Shown one piece after another: positions 34,644 to 46,556 of a stretch of 64,000 nt of DNA (the stretch's first letter is position 1; each line of letters opens with the position of its first letter). The notes beneath the pieces are model-generated. The model was not told the DNA's origin. It did no database searches and saw only the letters and a program-made list of their open reading frames with translations. A program made the translations under genes and the position numbers. The DNA comes from Biscogniauxia marginata (taxonomy: Eukaryota; Ascomycota; Sordariomycetes; Xylariales; Xylariaceae), in contig MU404058.1 in assembly GCA_022695795.1 (NCBI GenBank), positions 744,001 through 808,000 of the forward strand, given 5' to 3'.

Positions 34644-37568
34644 ATTAATAAGTAGTGTCAGTTTTGCGTACGTCTACGAGGCTTGGCTTCGGCAGTTTGT
34701 TGCATTTGGACGGTGCATTTCGAGAAGCTTAACCTAAGCCATGGGAAGTGTCTAGCTGCGAAACCAAAGAAAAGAAAAGAGGTTGTAGAAAGGATGGTTG
34801 ATTACCCCAAATGGGTCATGACGAAATCTGAACTAAGGCTAAATTTAGTGAGGTGGCTCGTGCCTTCCCACAGAAGCATCAACTTGTATATTCGCAACGG
34901 CCAATTACGTGTAGCTGATTCCTTTTTCTTTTCTACCCGGACTTTTCTATCCACCAATCCTTGCTGTCTTCATCGAAGCATTCTTGGCGTATATTAGGAC
35001 AGTAAATGATCATGTGTCGCTGTGAGTATTATTCCCTTTTCGAGTTTCAATGCCGACGGGATCTAGGGCTGTAGGAACTCAGGTTTGCGGACATCTCGTG
35101 TAAACTAATCTCGCGCTACGCTAATAACAGCAAATCACCGTAGGCTGATAGGTAAATTGGGAATCAAACATATTTTGGTGTGGGAACCACTATTTGCACA
35201 AGAGGATCACCCCTTAGGCGAAGCTTAAGGTGCAAGCACTGGGTTATGCCATGTATTCTGTTTGTCTATAACAACTTTAAAGGTGCGATTCAACCCCAGC
35301 TTCTCGCGATCTGGATTTCATCTAAGCCATCTCCAACCCATATGAATACAGAGATCGACACCGTTAGCGTCGTGCTGTGCTTGTCAAGTGTTACGCAGAT
35401 GAACGTTACAACGGGCTGTGATGGGTGGTTGTTAGAGCGATGGAAGACTCGAGGGGACGAGATGACTTTGTTCGGTATACTAACACCTCGACGAGTAATG
35501 TAGTCTCGACGCACGAGAAGACAAAGATTTTGTCATACGAGTTCGTTGAGTGTTGGACAACTAGAAAGGCAGGGTTGCATTCCCTTTGCTAAGTATCGAC
35601 TTGAGTATCACAACTGTGATGCCGGCTCCGCTATGGGTGTTCTACGGAATAGTTGCGGGAGACTTAGGTGCTAGTTTGAGCGATAGTAATATAGTGTATT
35701 AAAACAAAGAGCCCCATCTCATCATCAGATTACAGGATTGAAGTGCTGGAGAGATGGGCTCGTCGCTTGATAATGATAGTAATACTCTGCTCGCCGAACG
35801 CCGCTTGTCCTCTTCAGGTCTAAATAGAAAAATTGCCTGTGATACATGCCTCATAGTGTCATCCTGTTTAGTCTTCACATGAAGTATTAATGCCGAGGAG
35901 AGGTCTCGTTGACTTGGATAGCGTAAAGTGGATTATTTTTAAGGGGGGAGACACAACGATGGACAATCGAGCTACATGAATGAAACCTGTTAAGTTAGGT
36001 GGTAGGTTGTTTAGAGTTCTCTTATTACAGTGTTAAGCCAGCAGGCGTATCTTCATGAAACACATCTAGGTTCTCTTATCAGAGACATGCATAACAGCTG
36101 TTGAAGATGTCTAAGATTTGGCCGCCGGAGTTTGGAATTTCGTACAACCTACTGAACTGTACCTACCTACTTAGGTACGCCAAGCGGGTCCACCTAGGGG
36201 TAGGTAAGAGGTAGTACAGGCTACTTCGGCACTTCCATGCACTCAGTGCTTTACGGGATCGCGTACACTATGTAGCGAGTACCTAGTGTAGTACCTAGAG
36301 CGGGGCCCGCCGGCCTTGGGTGGAACCTCACTTGGTGCACCCATCTTTTAGTCACTAGGTGGTGCGTCTTGTCATTGAATACTCCCGTTACAACATCCTC
36401 TTACACGACATGGAACTAACAACACCACTTGTCGTACGGACACACAAGGCGAACTGCATCTCAAGAAACAATCCGACAGCTTCTGTAAAATGAAGACTGC
36501 ATGCCCTGCTGGGATGGCGACTTTGTCAAATGTTATTACCGTGTTACCGCCTTGCCGCCGCAAGCTGCCGTGCAACTCTCACAACCACTACGCAAGACTC
36601 ATCACCAACGGCAGATAGCGGTTCGATCTAGATCGACTACGGAGCTTTTCTGACATGCTGAAGCTATGTCATCGTAATCTACTAACCCGCCTACTATGCG
36701 CATTTCAGTATGGATCAATGGGGTCCAACGTCTTGAACAGGCGATGCCAACAGGTGATGTCAGGCTCGACCAATAGGTAATCATCCCAAGTGACCGACAA
36801 TTCCTACATACCTACGTGGTCACCGCGGGATTCCCTCTCCCAGTGACGCGCGCATAATTTCGCGCGCTTCGATATGGTCAAGTGACCATATGCCGTCCTG
36901 CAGGCGATGCCATGTACCTAACTTGGTACCTAGTGGTACGCAGGTAAGGGCCGAGCAAGAGAGAGAGGGAGCGAGAGACGAGCGATTAATGAGATCATGC
37001 GCGGGGGACGAGGTCATACGTGGCTCGTCGCCTAATGTGGCAACGAGTTAATCGGTTATGACACTACTCCCAAATCTAGGACCCAAGTCGTGCCCAGCCC
37101 AGCCCGCTAGCCAGCCAGACGTCGAGGCCACTTCTGCTTGACATCACACGTAATGCAGCGTGCGAGAGCGTTGATGCGCCTGCGACGGTCATTTGCTACA
37201 CCGCCAAACCGTTGCTGCAAGATCTAGCACGACTAGAACGTTCCGAGGGAGGCCTGTGGCCGGTACAAGCCGGAACCTGCACCAACTACGTCGAGCCGCA
37301 GCTTTTCTGCATGACACGCCGGACACGCAGGTCCCTAGGTTACTCGCTGGTCTCTACTCTCGCCTTTCTCCCAAATATTCTCCCTCGGCGATCTAGCAGT
37401 AGTTTGATAAAAACCGCGCCACTCGCCTATCTGTTTCCCTGTGAACCACCGTACCTGCACGACAAACCCAAACCCGGACGACGACCATTTATTTCACCTA
37501 CTAACTTCTCCCACTACCACCGAAAGGTCTAAAGCCCATAAGAATCCCACCCGTCTACATTGCGAACC
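34644..37568. other. Intergenic, no supported gene
   Basis: There are several open stretches but none with domain, splice or promoter support. TACCTA/TAGGTA motifs cluster at 36155-36300. A CT-rich run before 37569 is the leader of the next gene. Confidence 0.5.
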
Positions 37569-38723
37569 ATGTCGTCTCGGTCGAGGAACCGCCACAGTCG
37601 GTACGACGATCCGTACGTCTACGATGATCCATACCTACACTCGAACCCGTCAATAGGCAAAGATGCGCCCGCGTACGAGTATGTCGGCACCGACGAGGCC
37701 TCTATCGCCCCCGAGTCTCCGCGCCACTCATTCCCCTCGGGCCACGAGAAAAGACATGGCAGAACCACAAGTTCTCCTCGGCGCTCGAGATTTGATGAGG
37801 CTCACTCACCACCGCACAGAACTAGAAAGCACTCGCCTCCATCCAAAACCTCGCAACACTCCTCATCGCGCGGCCGAGACGAGAAAAAGGCACCCAAGGA
37901 TAAATACCATAGATACCATGATTTCATCCAGCGACCCGGTGTCCAGCGTACCAAGTCGATCGGCCGCCAGGGGCTGAGCTTCCTCAGCGAAGCAGCAGCA
38001 GCCTATGCCGCGGCCCAGGCAGCCGGTGGTGATCCGCGAGGACGGTCTGCCGATCGCCCCAGCCAGTCTTATCACAGTAGCCCTGAGCCGCGGCGAAGTC
38101 GCCGCAGTCGCCGGCATTCACGTAGCCCCTCCTCGTCTCCGTCTCCATCTCCACCTCGACGGCGTTCGACAACACATGGTGACCGTCACCGCCCACGCAA
38201 CACGAATCAAAAGCACAAGTCATACAGCTCGTCCCCGCCACCGGGCCGTGGACAAGATTCGGATCATGGTCGTGATCGGGGCCGCCGCCATCGGCAGTCT
38301 AACCGTGATGGGAGCCCATCGCGGTCGCCGTCTCGTCGGAATCGTCGTCGAGGCCACTCTGGGCCATCGACCTCGTCCGGCTTTCGGCCTGGAACGCGGG
38401 ATGGGAAGCCTCATGTACCCGACAAAGCCACGGCCACTCGATGGCAGATGGCGGCGCGAGCAGCCCTCGAGGCCGGCGGCGTAACGGCTTTTAGACTACG
38501 AAAGGAGCCTGGGTCGTGGACCGGCGAGAAAGGGGCTAAGATAGCTACGGCCGCCCTCGGCGCTGCGGCTATCGACGCGTTTATCGACAAGGATCCGAGA
38601 CGGTCAAAGTCACAGGGTCGTGGAGTAAAAGGTATGGCGGAAAATGCAGTCAGCAGCCTGATAGCTTCACAGTTGATGGGGTTCAAAGGATCGAGTACGC
38701 GTTCTGGAAAGTCGCGGTACTGA
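37569..38723 (+). CDS. Arg/Ser-rich fungal protein with conserved glycine/alanine C-terminal module
   Basis: One exon encodes 384 residues. Residues 1-280 are low complexity: Arg, Ser, His and Pro in RS-like runs, with RRSRRSRRHSRSPSSSP near 180-200 and repeated SPSRSPSRR. This would be disordered and heavily phosphorylated, as in splicing-linked proteins. An alanine-rich stretch FLSEAAAAYAAAQAAGG lies near 140-156. The C-terminal 90 residues look folded: ATRWQMAARAALEAGGVTAF, then a GSWTGEKGAKIATAALGAAAIDAFID block and a final MAENAVSSLIASQLMGFKG. That module recurs in fungal proteins of unknown function (I recall DUF3824-annotated ones). Start is at 37569; the frame is open a few codons further without an ATG. 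Confidence 0.75.
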   Translation: MSSRSRNRHSRYDDPYVYDDPYLHSNPSIGKDAPAYEYVGTDEASIAPESPRHSFPSGHEKRHGRTTSSPRRSRFDEAHSPPHRTRKHSPPSKTSQHSSSRGRDEKKAPKDKYHRYHDFIQRPGVQRTKSIGRQGLSFLSEAAAAYAAAQAAGGDPRGRSADRPSQSYHSSPEPRRSRRSRRHSRSPSSSPSPSPPRRRSTTHGDRHRPRNTNQKHKSYSSSPPPGRGQDSDHGRDRGRRHRQSNRDGSPSRSPSRRNRRRGHSGPSTSSGFRPGTRDGKPHVPDKATATRWQMAARAALEAGGVTAFRLRKEPGSWTGEKGAKIATAALGAAAIDAFIDKDPRRSKSQGRGVKGMAENAVSSLIASQLMGFKGSSTRSGKSRY

Positions 38724-39471
38724 GCTATCCAATGATGTTGATGCAACAATCCATTCTGTTTTCCTTTTCCATTGTGTTTCCTCACAGGCTATTTCTATGG
38801 TTATATTTACGATATGGAAGTCGTGGAGTTTGATAATCAGCGCCTCTTGCGATATCAAACGTACCGCGCTGACGATGTTAGGGTTCTAAGCAATGACGCG
38901 ACGACGCTACGAAACAGCCCCTCTGATGGTTTTTTGGAGTAGCGAAAAGGAGAAAGGCAACATGACAATGTTAGGCATTAGGAACTGGGTATTCGAGTCA
39001 ATTTAGCCGTTTTTAACACCCCAACTACTCGTCTTCAGATGATCTCATCCTTCACGATTATCACCTCTTGATCCTCTTCTATGTGACATGCCACTTTAGG
39101 AGACAGCCTTCCAGGTATTTTGGTCAGATATGCGGGGGAGCGGCGCAGTTTTTTCGAGCTAGGTAGCTAGCTTATCAACCACTATTTTGACTTGAGAGTC
39201 TGCGTCTAGCCTCCCAGTTAGCTGCGCATTATAAATCGCGAGACATGGCCCGCCGATACGTTGCTTATAAATATTGGGTGAGTAATCCGTCCGTTACGCC
39301 GGCCACGTCCACGGGAATAGCTAATTAATAATACCCGGAATGCTCTATAGGCGTCATGTAGGGAGTATAAGAGACCTTGGATTCGTATCAGTGTCGAAGT
39401 TGTTTGAGCCATCTCTCTCTGGATTCCTCACCAGTTGCCTTACGATATTCCATCCATACTAGTCCCTCAAC
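38724..39471. other. Intergenic, no supported gene
   Basis: This holds the 3' flank of the Arg/Ser-rich gene and the SDR promoter. No gene is seen. Confidence 0.6.
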
Positions 39472-40313
39472 ATGCCTACCGTCCTCATCCTCGGTGCCGG
39501 CCCTAACATAGGCCAGGCAACTGCAGAGACCTTCGCCGCTGCCGGGTTTCAAGTTGCTGTCGCATCGAGAAGTCCGAAGCTAGACCCCAAGTTTCGGCAC
39601 TTCGTATTCGATGCCTCCAATCCGGAGACCGTGCCGGCTTTGTTCGAGCAAGTGTCCTCGGCAGTAGGCGTACCCAGCGTAGTTATATACAACCGTACGT
39701 CGCGTCAAGCGCTAGGCACCGCATAAGTCATTCCTTCGCTAATTTTGACTCGCCAGTCTACAATGCTAAGAGAAGTGACGCCGAACACCCATTTGACTCG
39801 GAGTTGGACCAGTTCCAGGACCTCCTTAACGTCAACGTCACCAGTGTCTACATCACGGCGCGCGAGGCCGTCAAGGGCTTTGAGAAACTGGGAGCCGAGG
39901 GACTCGGGCCCCAGGGGGGCACCTTCATCTTCACCGGCAACTTGCTCAACGGCACCGCCGTCCCGGGACTCCTATCGTTCGGTATAGGTAAGAGCGCATC
40001 CGCGCACCTGATCCAGCACCTCGCTCTCGCCGCGTACCCCGGCAAGCCGTATAAGTGAGTAGCACCCAGTTCAGAGGAGGTTTATCAAGGGCGGTCGAAT
40101 GCTGGCGTGCTTACACTTCACCCCCCTAGGTTCTACTACGGCGACGAGCGACATGAGGACGGGTCCCCGATGACGAGGGACCTCGGCGGCGAGGCGCACG
40201 GCAAGAAGTACCTGGAGCTAGCTCAGGACCCGAAGCAGCAGCCCTGGCTGTATACGTTTGTCGGGGGCAAGGGTTATGTCGAGTTTCCGCCGAAGGGGGT
40301 CATAATTTTGTAA
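39472..40313 (+). CDS. Short-chain dehydrogenase/reductase-like protein lacking the catalytic tyrosine
   Basis: Three exons (39472-39694, 39757-40054, 40130-40313) give 234 residues. The Rossmann nucleotide motif GAGPNIGQ (residues 8-15) is intact and VASRSPK follows at the second strand end, so NAD(P) binding is likely. NVNVTSVY (99-106) is the central SDR motif. In the active site, the usual Tyr-x3-Lys is Phe149-x3-Lys153 (FGIGK), and the Ser position reads TGN (134-136). The catalytic tyrosine and serine are therefore missing. Fungal relatives with the FGIGKSASAH pattern share this, by my recollection, so it may be a real subfamily with another role. The C-terminal FYYGDERHEDG and KGYVEF motifs fit that group. 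No signal peptide. Confidence 0.82.
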
Positions 40314-41003
40314 GGGGGAGAAAGAGAATGGGTGATTACCTACCCTAGGTACTTATGTATGTAATACCTAGCTTACCTACTCATCTTGGCGATATACTCC
40401 GAGGCTCAAAAGAGGAACATCCTTCAGTCTTGTTCGTACGACTTGTTCGGTGGGTTGTAATCGACAAGTAAAGCAGATTGTGGTTTAGTAACATGCCCGG
40501 GTTCAGATCTCAGATGCTCTCCCCTCTTTCCATGAATACCAAAAATTGTTGCCATTTCATGTCTTGTAGTGAATATCAATTAGGCACCTGACAAGGTTCA
40601 GGGTATTGATCCTAAGGGAGTTTACGTAAGGCTCTCTGGGAATGACCGAGTCGGAGATTAGAGTGAGGCCCAGGCTATATGTTTGCGTCCAAGAGGATTC
40701 CCCTCTATAAACTCATCTTTAGGATGTATTGCCTGACCAGGTTATCTTTTTCCCAGGGAAAGACGGAGTTAAAGGTAAATGATTTCAAAGGCACAATATT
40801 AAGAAGACACATGACGAGACAAGGGGCTATGTTGTCTTCTTGAGAGCCTGACCTCAAGGTACAATCTATCTAGCACATATGTCCCTAACGCGACGTCCAG
40901 AGCAATTTAGCTACAAATCTCCATAGCCAGTACTCTGAAATCTCACGTGGACCCCTTGAGAAGGAAATAAGAGACGGTTGATCCCAACAATGTAAAGCTC
41001 CCC
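40314..41003. other. Intergenic between convergent genes
   Basis: This holds the 3' flanks of the convergent SDR and HET genes. No gene is seen. Confidence 0.6.
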
Positions 41004-43420
41004 TCAGATCAAACATACGGTCTTGGTCTCGCACTTGTCGAAGAGCTTCAAACCACCTCTGCCTTTGGGGTAAGAGTAAAAGACGCCTACTCTGTAGTAC
41101 TTTCGCTCCTCGGAGACTTGAGAGTCACCATCTTCAGCATCGCAGATGATAAGCCCCCAAGCTATCCTCCCATTTCCGGACCTTCCGTCATCGTTGTTTT
41201 CATATTCATCCTCTCCATCATCCTCTCCATCATCCTCTTCATCGTCTTCTTCATCGTCTCCCTCTTCATCCTCCTCTTCATCTGTGTACTGCTCTTCTTC
41301 TTCGTCCTCATCTTCGTCCTCCTCTTTGTCATTCTCTCCGACGTCATCATGGTCCATGCATTCTTCTTTCCGAAGGCTGCCAAGTAGCACCAAGTATAGC
41401 GGGCGACTTACCACGACGTCCGACTCAGTCCAGTCGAGGGAGCAGTAAGCCATGTGTTGACCTCTGTCGTTGTTGACTTTCCACAAAGGTACCGAAAAGT
41501 GGTCGTGATAGAACCGCTGCGGTACGTATCGCAGTGGCAAGACCCGTGAGACTATTGTCAAAAGGGCGCTGTTGATTTGCCCAAAGGGATTCGTGCCGCT
41601 CAGTGTGATAGATGGTTGGATTTTCGTAAACCCCGGCCGATAGTACGTGCCCGGATACGTTAAGTGAAGCTTGTAGAAGCCGAATTCAAAGTAATTATTG
41701 TGTCTTGCCCAGCTCCATGAAGGCGCGACGCAAAATTGAGGGGAGCGGAAATACTTGACTAGCTTATCGAGAGTGTGGCAACCATGACCTTTTACGTCTG
41801 ACCAAAACAGCTGGCGAAAAAGATCACGCATCCAGAGACCAGCAACGTAACTTTCATTTTTTAAAATTCGACGAAAATAACTCGCAAGTCCTGACAGAGT
41901 CGGGAACTTGTCAGTTGCGTCTGTCAGTTGCCGCTCGTTGTATCGAGGAAGCAGTTCCATCCAAACCGAATAGATGTACTTCTTTGTGTTGAAGCGAATA
42001 GTCCTTGATGATAACCTCCTGTCCATGACTGGGATCATGGGGACACCCTCCTGTCGGACGGGTTCATTCCTTCCTTCGCTGGCCACGCCGTCAATGTTGA
42101 TGACATGAATCTTTTGTCGTCCAAATAGCATAACGAGCTGAGACGAATGGAACTCTTGAAATGTCCAAGCCCTACTGTCCCATACGGACCCCCTTAGGTC
42201 ACTGATAACTGGAACCCCGTGAGTTTCAAGGCTGTCGGGATCAAGCATGCTGTATTCCATCGTGTAGTGGCCCGAAACCGATAGTTTGACCCGCGAATTG
42301 AACTGGATGTCGATAGAATGACGAGGGCGTGTAAGGAACCCCTGTTGACATGAGCTCGAAGATGAAGGGCATATAGTCACGACTGCGTTGTTGAATATTC
42401 GGTCTATCCGCTGGGATTCTCGATCCCAATCTGAGCGGTCATCCTGTACAATACAGATCGCATCAACCCAGAGATACCGTATTCCCAGAGCGTTGCATAC
42501 CCTCACGGCATCCTTGACGACAAGCGTCATAGAATTCGTATCTATTGAAGCCAGTCTCTCCGCAATAGTCCCACGTTCCGTTTTGAGTTGGAATTTTGTC
42601 TCAGCAGGCGAACCCCAGCAGTAACTCAGGGCTGCATACTTCAGTTCGTCATCAGAACCCGGATGCTGTATATCTCTCGACAACACGAGGCGAGGTGGTA
42701 TCCCTTGTTGCTCTGATCCTAGGTCGACCAGCCGAGTGGGTAGGAACTTTTCGCCTTTGACCCTACGCGTGGAGACTATGTGTTTCTGGAGTCGATCTTG
42801 TAGCCATCTGACATTTTTCGTACCCAAGACCTCTAGCGAGGGAGCAGGCTCCATTCGTAGCCACGTCGCGCAAGGCTCTGCCAGTCAATTTCAGTAAGCC
42901 ACTTATATCCCGAGCAGAAGAAACGGGGTTCGCACGAAAGGAGTAGAGGGCAATAAATAGGGTTTTGCATACCGGAGTCAGAGTAGATATCGAAAACAAC
43001 AGTCGAAAACGGGAGAGGCTCTCGAATAGGACGACCGTTGGGATGGGAGAACCGTACCTGTAGTAGGAGGCCTCTTAATCCTTGATAGTCGCTGAATTCC
43101 TCCTCTTTTGGTATTTCTTTCCATATGTACCAAGCGTAAAGCATCACTCGAGCCACCGGTATTGGTGGTGTTATCGGAGCATGCTGGATTGTCTCTCTCA
43201 GAAACCGGCAGCAGTCACACCCATCTCTGGCTGACTGTTCTAGTCGGGGTAGGAGGGGGAATGTGTCTTGGAACTCATATTCCGTCTTAAGGTGCCTCTC
43301 TGGTTCCTGATCAACGGAGAACAAGTAGCTCGTGCCATCATCTGAATGACGCTCAAGTCTGCTGACGGTTGTATCGTCGAACTGAAGACGTTTGCACGCC
43401 CTGCACAGTCTTGTGGCCAT
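41004..43420 (-). CDS. HET-domain (heterokaryon incompatibility) protein
   Basis: Two minus-strand exons (42973-43420 and 41004-42877, 95-base intron) give 773 residues. The N-terminus has CxxC and CDCC cysteine pairs (7-10 and about 70-74) before the HET domain. The HET domain runs from about residue 229: KYAALSYCWG (229-238), YLWVDAICIVQDDRSDWDRE (285-304) and the conserved SRAWTFQE (384-391). Such proteins drive cell death when genetically different hyphae fuse; they act as effectors downstream of non-self recognition. A run of about 45 acidic residues (670-715) interrupts the C-terminal third, encoded by a GAA/GAC-type repeat, and length there is likely variable. The first exon starts MATRLCRAC, and the splice gives GAG for residue 150, without which HET would lack its N-terminus. 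Confidence 0.92.
41195..41335 (-). repeat. Trinucleotide repeat coding the acidic tract of the HET protein
   Basis: The plus strand is almost all C and T in triplets of TCC, TCT and TCA (coding strand GAG, GAA, GAT). It encodes the Glu/Asp run in the HET gene. Such tracts change length by slippage. Confidence 0.8.
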
Positions 43421-43483
43421 GGTCGAAACGCCGACGTAACTGAGAGTTTCAATATAGTCGATCCGAGGAGAGAACCGTGTAGG

Positions 43484-43545
43484 AGGAGGTAGATATGAAG
43501 GTAGATATGAAGGTGGATGTGAGGGTGGAGGTGAAGGTGGAAATG
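43484..43545. repeat. 12-base tandem repeat in the 5' flank of the HET gene
   Basis: Five imperfect copies of GAAGGTAGATAT lie end to end: two near-exact, then diverging GGTGGATGT and GGTGGAGGT forms. The tract ends 64 bases beyond the HET start codon side, so it is in the 5' UTR or proximal promoter. Confidence 0.7.
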
Positions 43546-43824
43546 CTAGTGTGACGAACCTCCCTGTGTGTTCCTAGTCAGCTGACTTCACAGGTGAGTA
43601 CGTACTGGGTTTTCTTGTTTTGAAGGTAACAGTGGATCGAGGTTGGTTCAAGAGATTCACAATGCTTCGTTCGTCAGAGAGATTTCAAGGTACTCTCACT
43701 ATAGTATCAAGGAGTGACTGTAGTCTTAGATTGATAGCTGGAGAGTGAATAACTAGATACATAAGAAATCCCATCCTTCTTATACTCATTCTCCCCTTAT
43801 ACATTCCTTCCTTTTTGGTATGTT

Positions 43825-43912
43825 GGATACCTTTGGATCACCTCATCCACAGTGATCCATCCCACACTGTTGAATGGATACGTTTGGATCACTCTATCCA
43901 TTGAGATCCATG
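43825..43912. repeat. Two imperfect 37-base direct repeats with internal dyad
   Basis: GGATACCTTTGGATCACCTC... at 43825-43862 and GGATACGTTTGGATCACTCT... at 43876-43912 match at about three quarters of positions. Each holds TGGATCAC and a mirrored TGATCC or AGATCC, so each can fold on itself. They lie about 400 bases 5' of the HET gene. Confidence 0.65.
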
Positions 43913-46556
43913 TCACGTGATGTTGCATCCAAATCCTCCATCCTGTCAACATCCCCATGGTCCGTGTCCCAACACCCCTGTAGGAAACCCCTCCAACAGG
44001 TTGGGTTCGTAACAGCTAGCTGTCCAAGACGATGACGGGTTAATATACCTGCTGCGTTTGTCACTCAGACCTCAATCAGTTGACCTGCAGACCTAATTCC
44101 AGTCCAAGCACCCCGCTTCCTTCATGGCCTCTGTTTGTATTCAATAAAGCAGATCGAAGTTTGGTGTCAGGTAGGTACCTACGGCTCTAATACACGCTGT
44201 GTAACGACAGTAATAAGCTAGTACAAGTCGAAACCTTTAAGTACATACATCCATGTACTTCAACAAAGGGGCCCTCTATTAATGGTCACCTGCAGTTCCA
44301 TTGCCTTCTTGAAACTTAGGTACATCATGTACATGTCTCAGTAGGTACAGGTTGGCCTTGTCTGCCTACACTTCCTACTAGGTACATGGATGTAGGTACC
44401 TACCTACTGTAAAGTCTGAGTTCATTACATGCATCCTGCTTCAAACAACCGATCTATGCTTCTCACAGGTAGGTCAGATGACAACCTCACACCCACTGAT
44501 CGTATTTGAGTAAGCACGTTCCACGTGTACCTATAGTCCCATGGGCGTCTGAAACATGTAGATTCTACAGTAATTGAGCAATCAGATGATCCATATCACT
44601 TATAACAAACTCTTTTCCTTGTTCCTATTAGTCATATTATACGTACGAGGTTGACTGCGCCTTGCAATAATATAGGGTTGTGGTTTATGTTTTGCTCTGT
44701 CATGGGCGGTTTTTTTTTTTCATTTCAAATTTCTTATAGGGCAAAAACTCTTATGCAAACATTCGTCGCTATTTGACACCTTTGTTAGCTCCAGATCTAC
44801 GTATTCCCAGCATCCGGTAGGCCTCTATATACACCTATATGCGGCCTTGGACGAGAAAGAACAGTATTGACATGACACGAATCTAGGAGCATACCTCTTA
44901 AAGTATATAAATCCAAGGAAGATCCAGATACATATATCTATACACAAGAGGTCTGTAGGACCGTCCAGTAAGTCTAGTACTACCAGATTTCAACAAATAG
45001 AAACAAAGTCTCTTATAAAACAACTGGATGGGCATTAAGGTGCTTCAATGCGTTACGTGATTTGACTTCGACATAGAAAGAAGCCCCGCTGGGCCTGAAG
45101 AGCAAACTCGAGATAACCAAGTAACGTAGCTTGAGTACTGAAGCAATCTATGAAGCACCTTCGAGTCTCATAGGCGGCCGTTTGTCGAGTCTCAATAAAC
45201 TAGCAATATAACCATGATCTGTAAGCAAGTAGGGACGAAATTGTAGAAGGGTTAGATCATTTTTGAGTCTTCTTAGAGTTTGAGCTGTCCGTGAGAAATT
45301 TCGAATGCATACCAAAGCGGACTGCCATTTGCTTTGAAAGGATTCGGACAAACTCATGGATAGAGTCGTCATATAGTTAAAAATTTATTAGAAAAGGAAT
45401 TATTCGGGCTGCAAGGGGATGGACACAATCGATAAGAGCGAGAGACTCTAGTTCTTTTCCGTAGAATATCACGGACTCTTCCTTGTGAAGTTGATTCAAG
45501 ACACTGCATAGGATTGAGATCATGTCACTTATCTTCAGTTCGAGTCTCTTATGGAAATGGCAATGTGCCACACTGTATACCACAGTATTTCCCGGACTTG
45601 TGCAGTGCCAAGGGCGCCTATGTCATCTGCTACAAGTAAAGAGTCTTAACTGCATTCTTCCCCCAACCGAGTGGTGGATGTACTAACTCGTTCTGTGACT
45701 AAGCTCTTTTTTCAGTATTACCTCCAGTTAACGGCCGTATTATTAATCTTATCATATGCGATACTCACGTCTACCTTAGCGAGGGGTTCCTCGAGTCTTG
45801 TCGAGCCCTAGGTTCCTAGAAAGAAAGCATTCCGATAGCCCTTTTAGTTGATGGGAATTGTCACACGGACAAGCGCTGCCAAGCCTGCCAAGAAATGTTG
45901 GTCACGAGCCTTGCCACTATAGGCTGGCAATAAGGACATAGGATGCAATGGTACCAACTTGCAGTTGGAGGTAGTTGCCTCAGGACAACAATTACGTGTA
46001 TAAATAGGTGTTGAATTCCTGACTGAGGTCAAGAAGAAACTTAGACTCCTAAGTCCTTGAAGACCAAAGAGAATTATTAGTTGAATACGAATCTCAGTTC
46101 CAAGCCCCATAACACCTTGTCACAGGAATTTATACCAATTTGGTTATCCTGTGTCCGGATTCGACAAGATGGCGTGCTGATCGAAAATATCATGGCATAT
46201 ACTGGCAATTCATTTAACATACTTGACTTTGGATAGGCTAGTCGTTGGGATAGAGTCCAATTTAGCTTGCTCAGCTCTTCGTTGATATAGTATCTCACTC
46301 AAGCTGTCTTCGCACCAGTAACTTCCACTATGAGTTCAATTTTAAAATAAGAAAGAGTTAGAAGAATCAGCAATGGAAGGTCGTATGTTGTCAATATAGA
46401 TATGGGAAACAGGGCTCCCTTTAGAGCTGTATGGTGTTTAGATATCGTAACTAGTCTCGTGGCTAGCTGGGTGACTGCCTAGATATCTGAACAGCTACAT
46501 CTCCGGCCCATTCACGCTATCTTCTCAAGTCGGTGTGTAGAACAATAATCGAACTC

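Larger units (their letters stand above)
43421..46556. other. Intergenic with degraded coding-like DNA
   Basis: The first 550 bases are the HET promoter with two repeats. TACCTA/TAGGTA motifs are dense at 44165-44415. From 45148 to 46298 the minus strand shows several open stretches with interrupted frames (45583-45377, 45372-45148, 46298-46077, 46110-45844), one reading SEILYQRRAEQAKLDSIP; they look like a decayed gene. No intact gene is supported. Confidence 0.4.
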
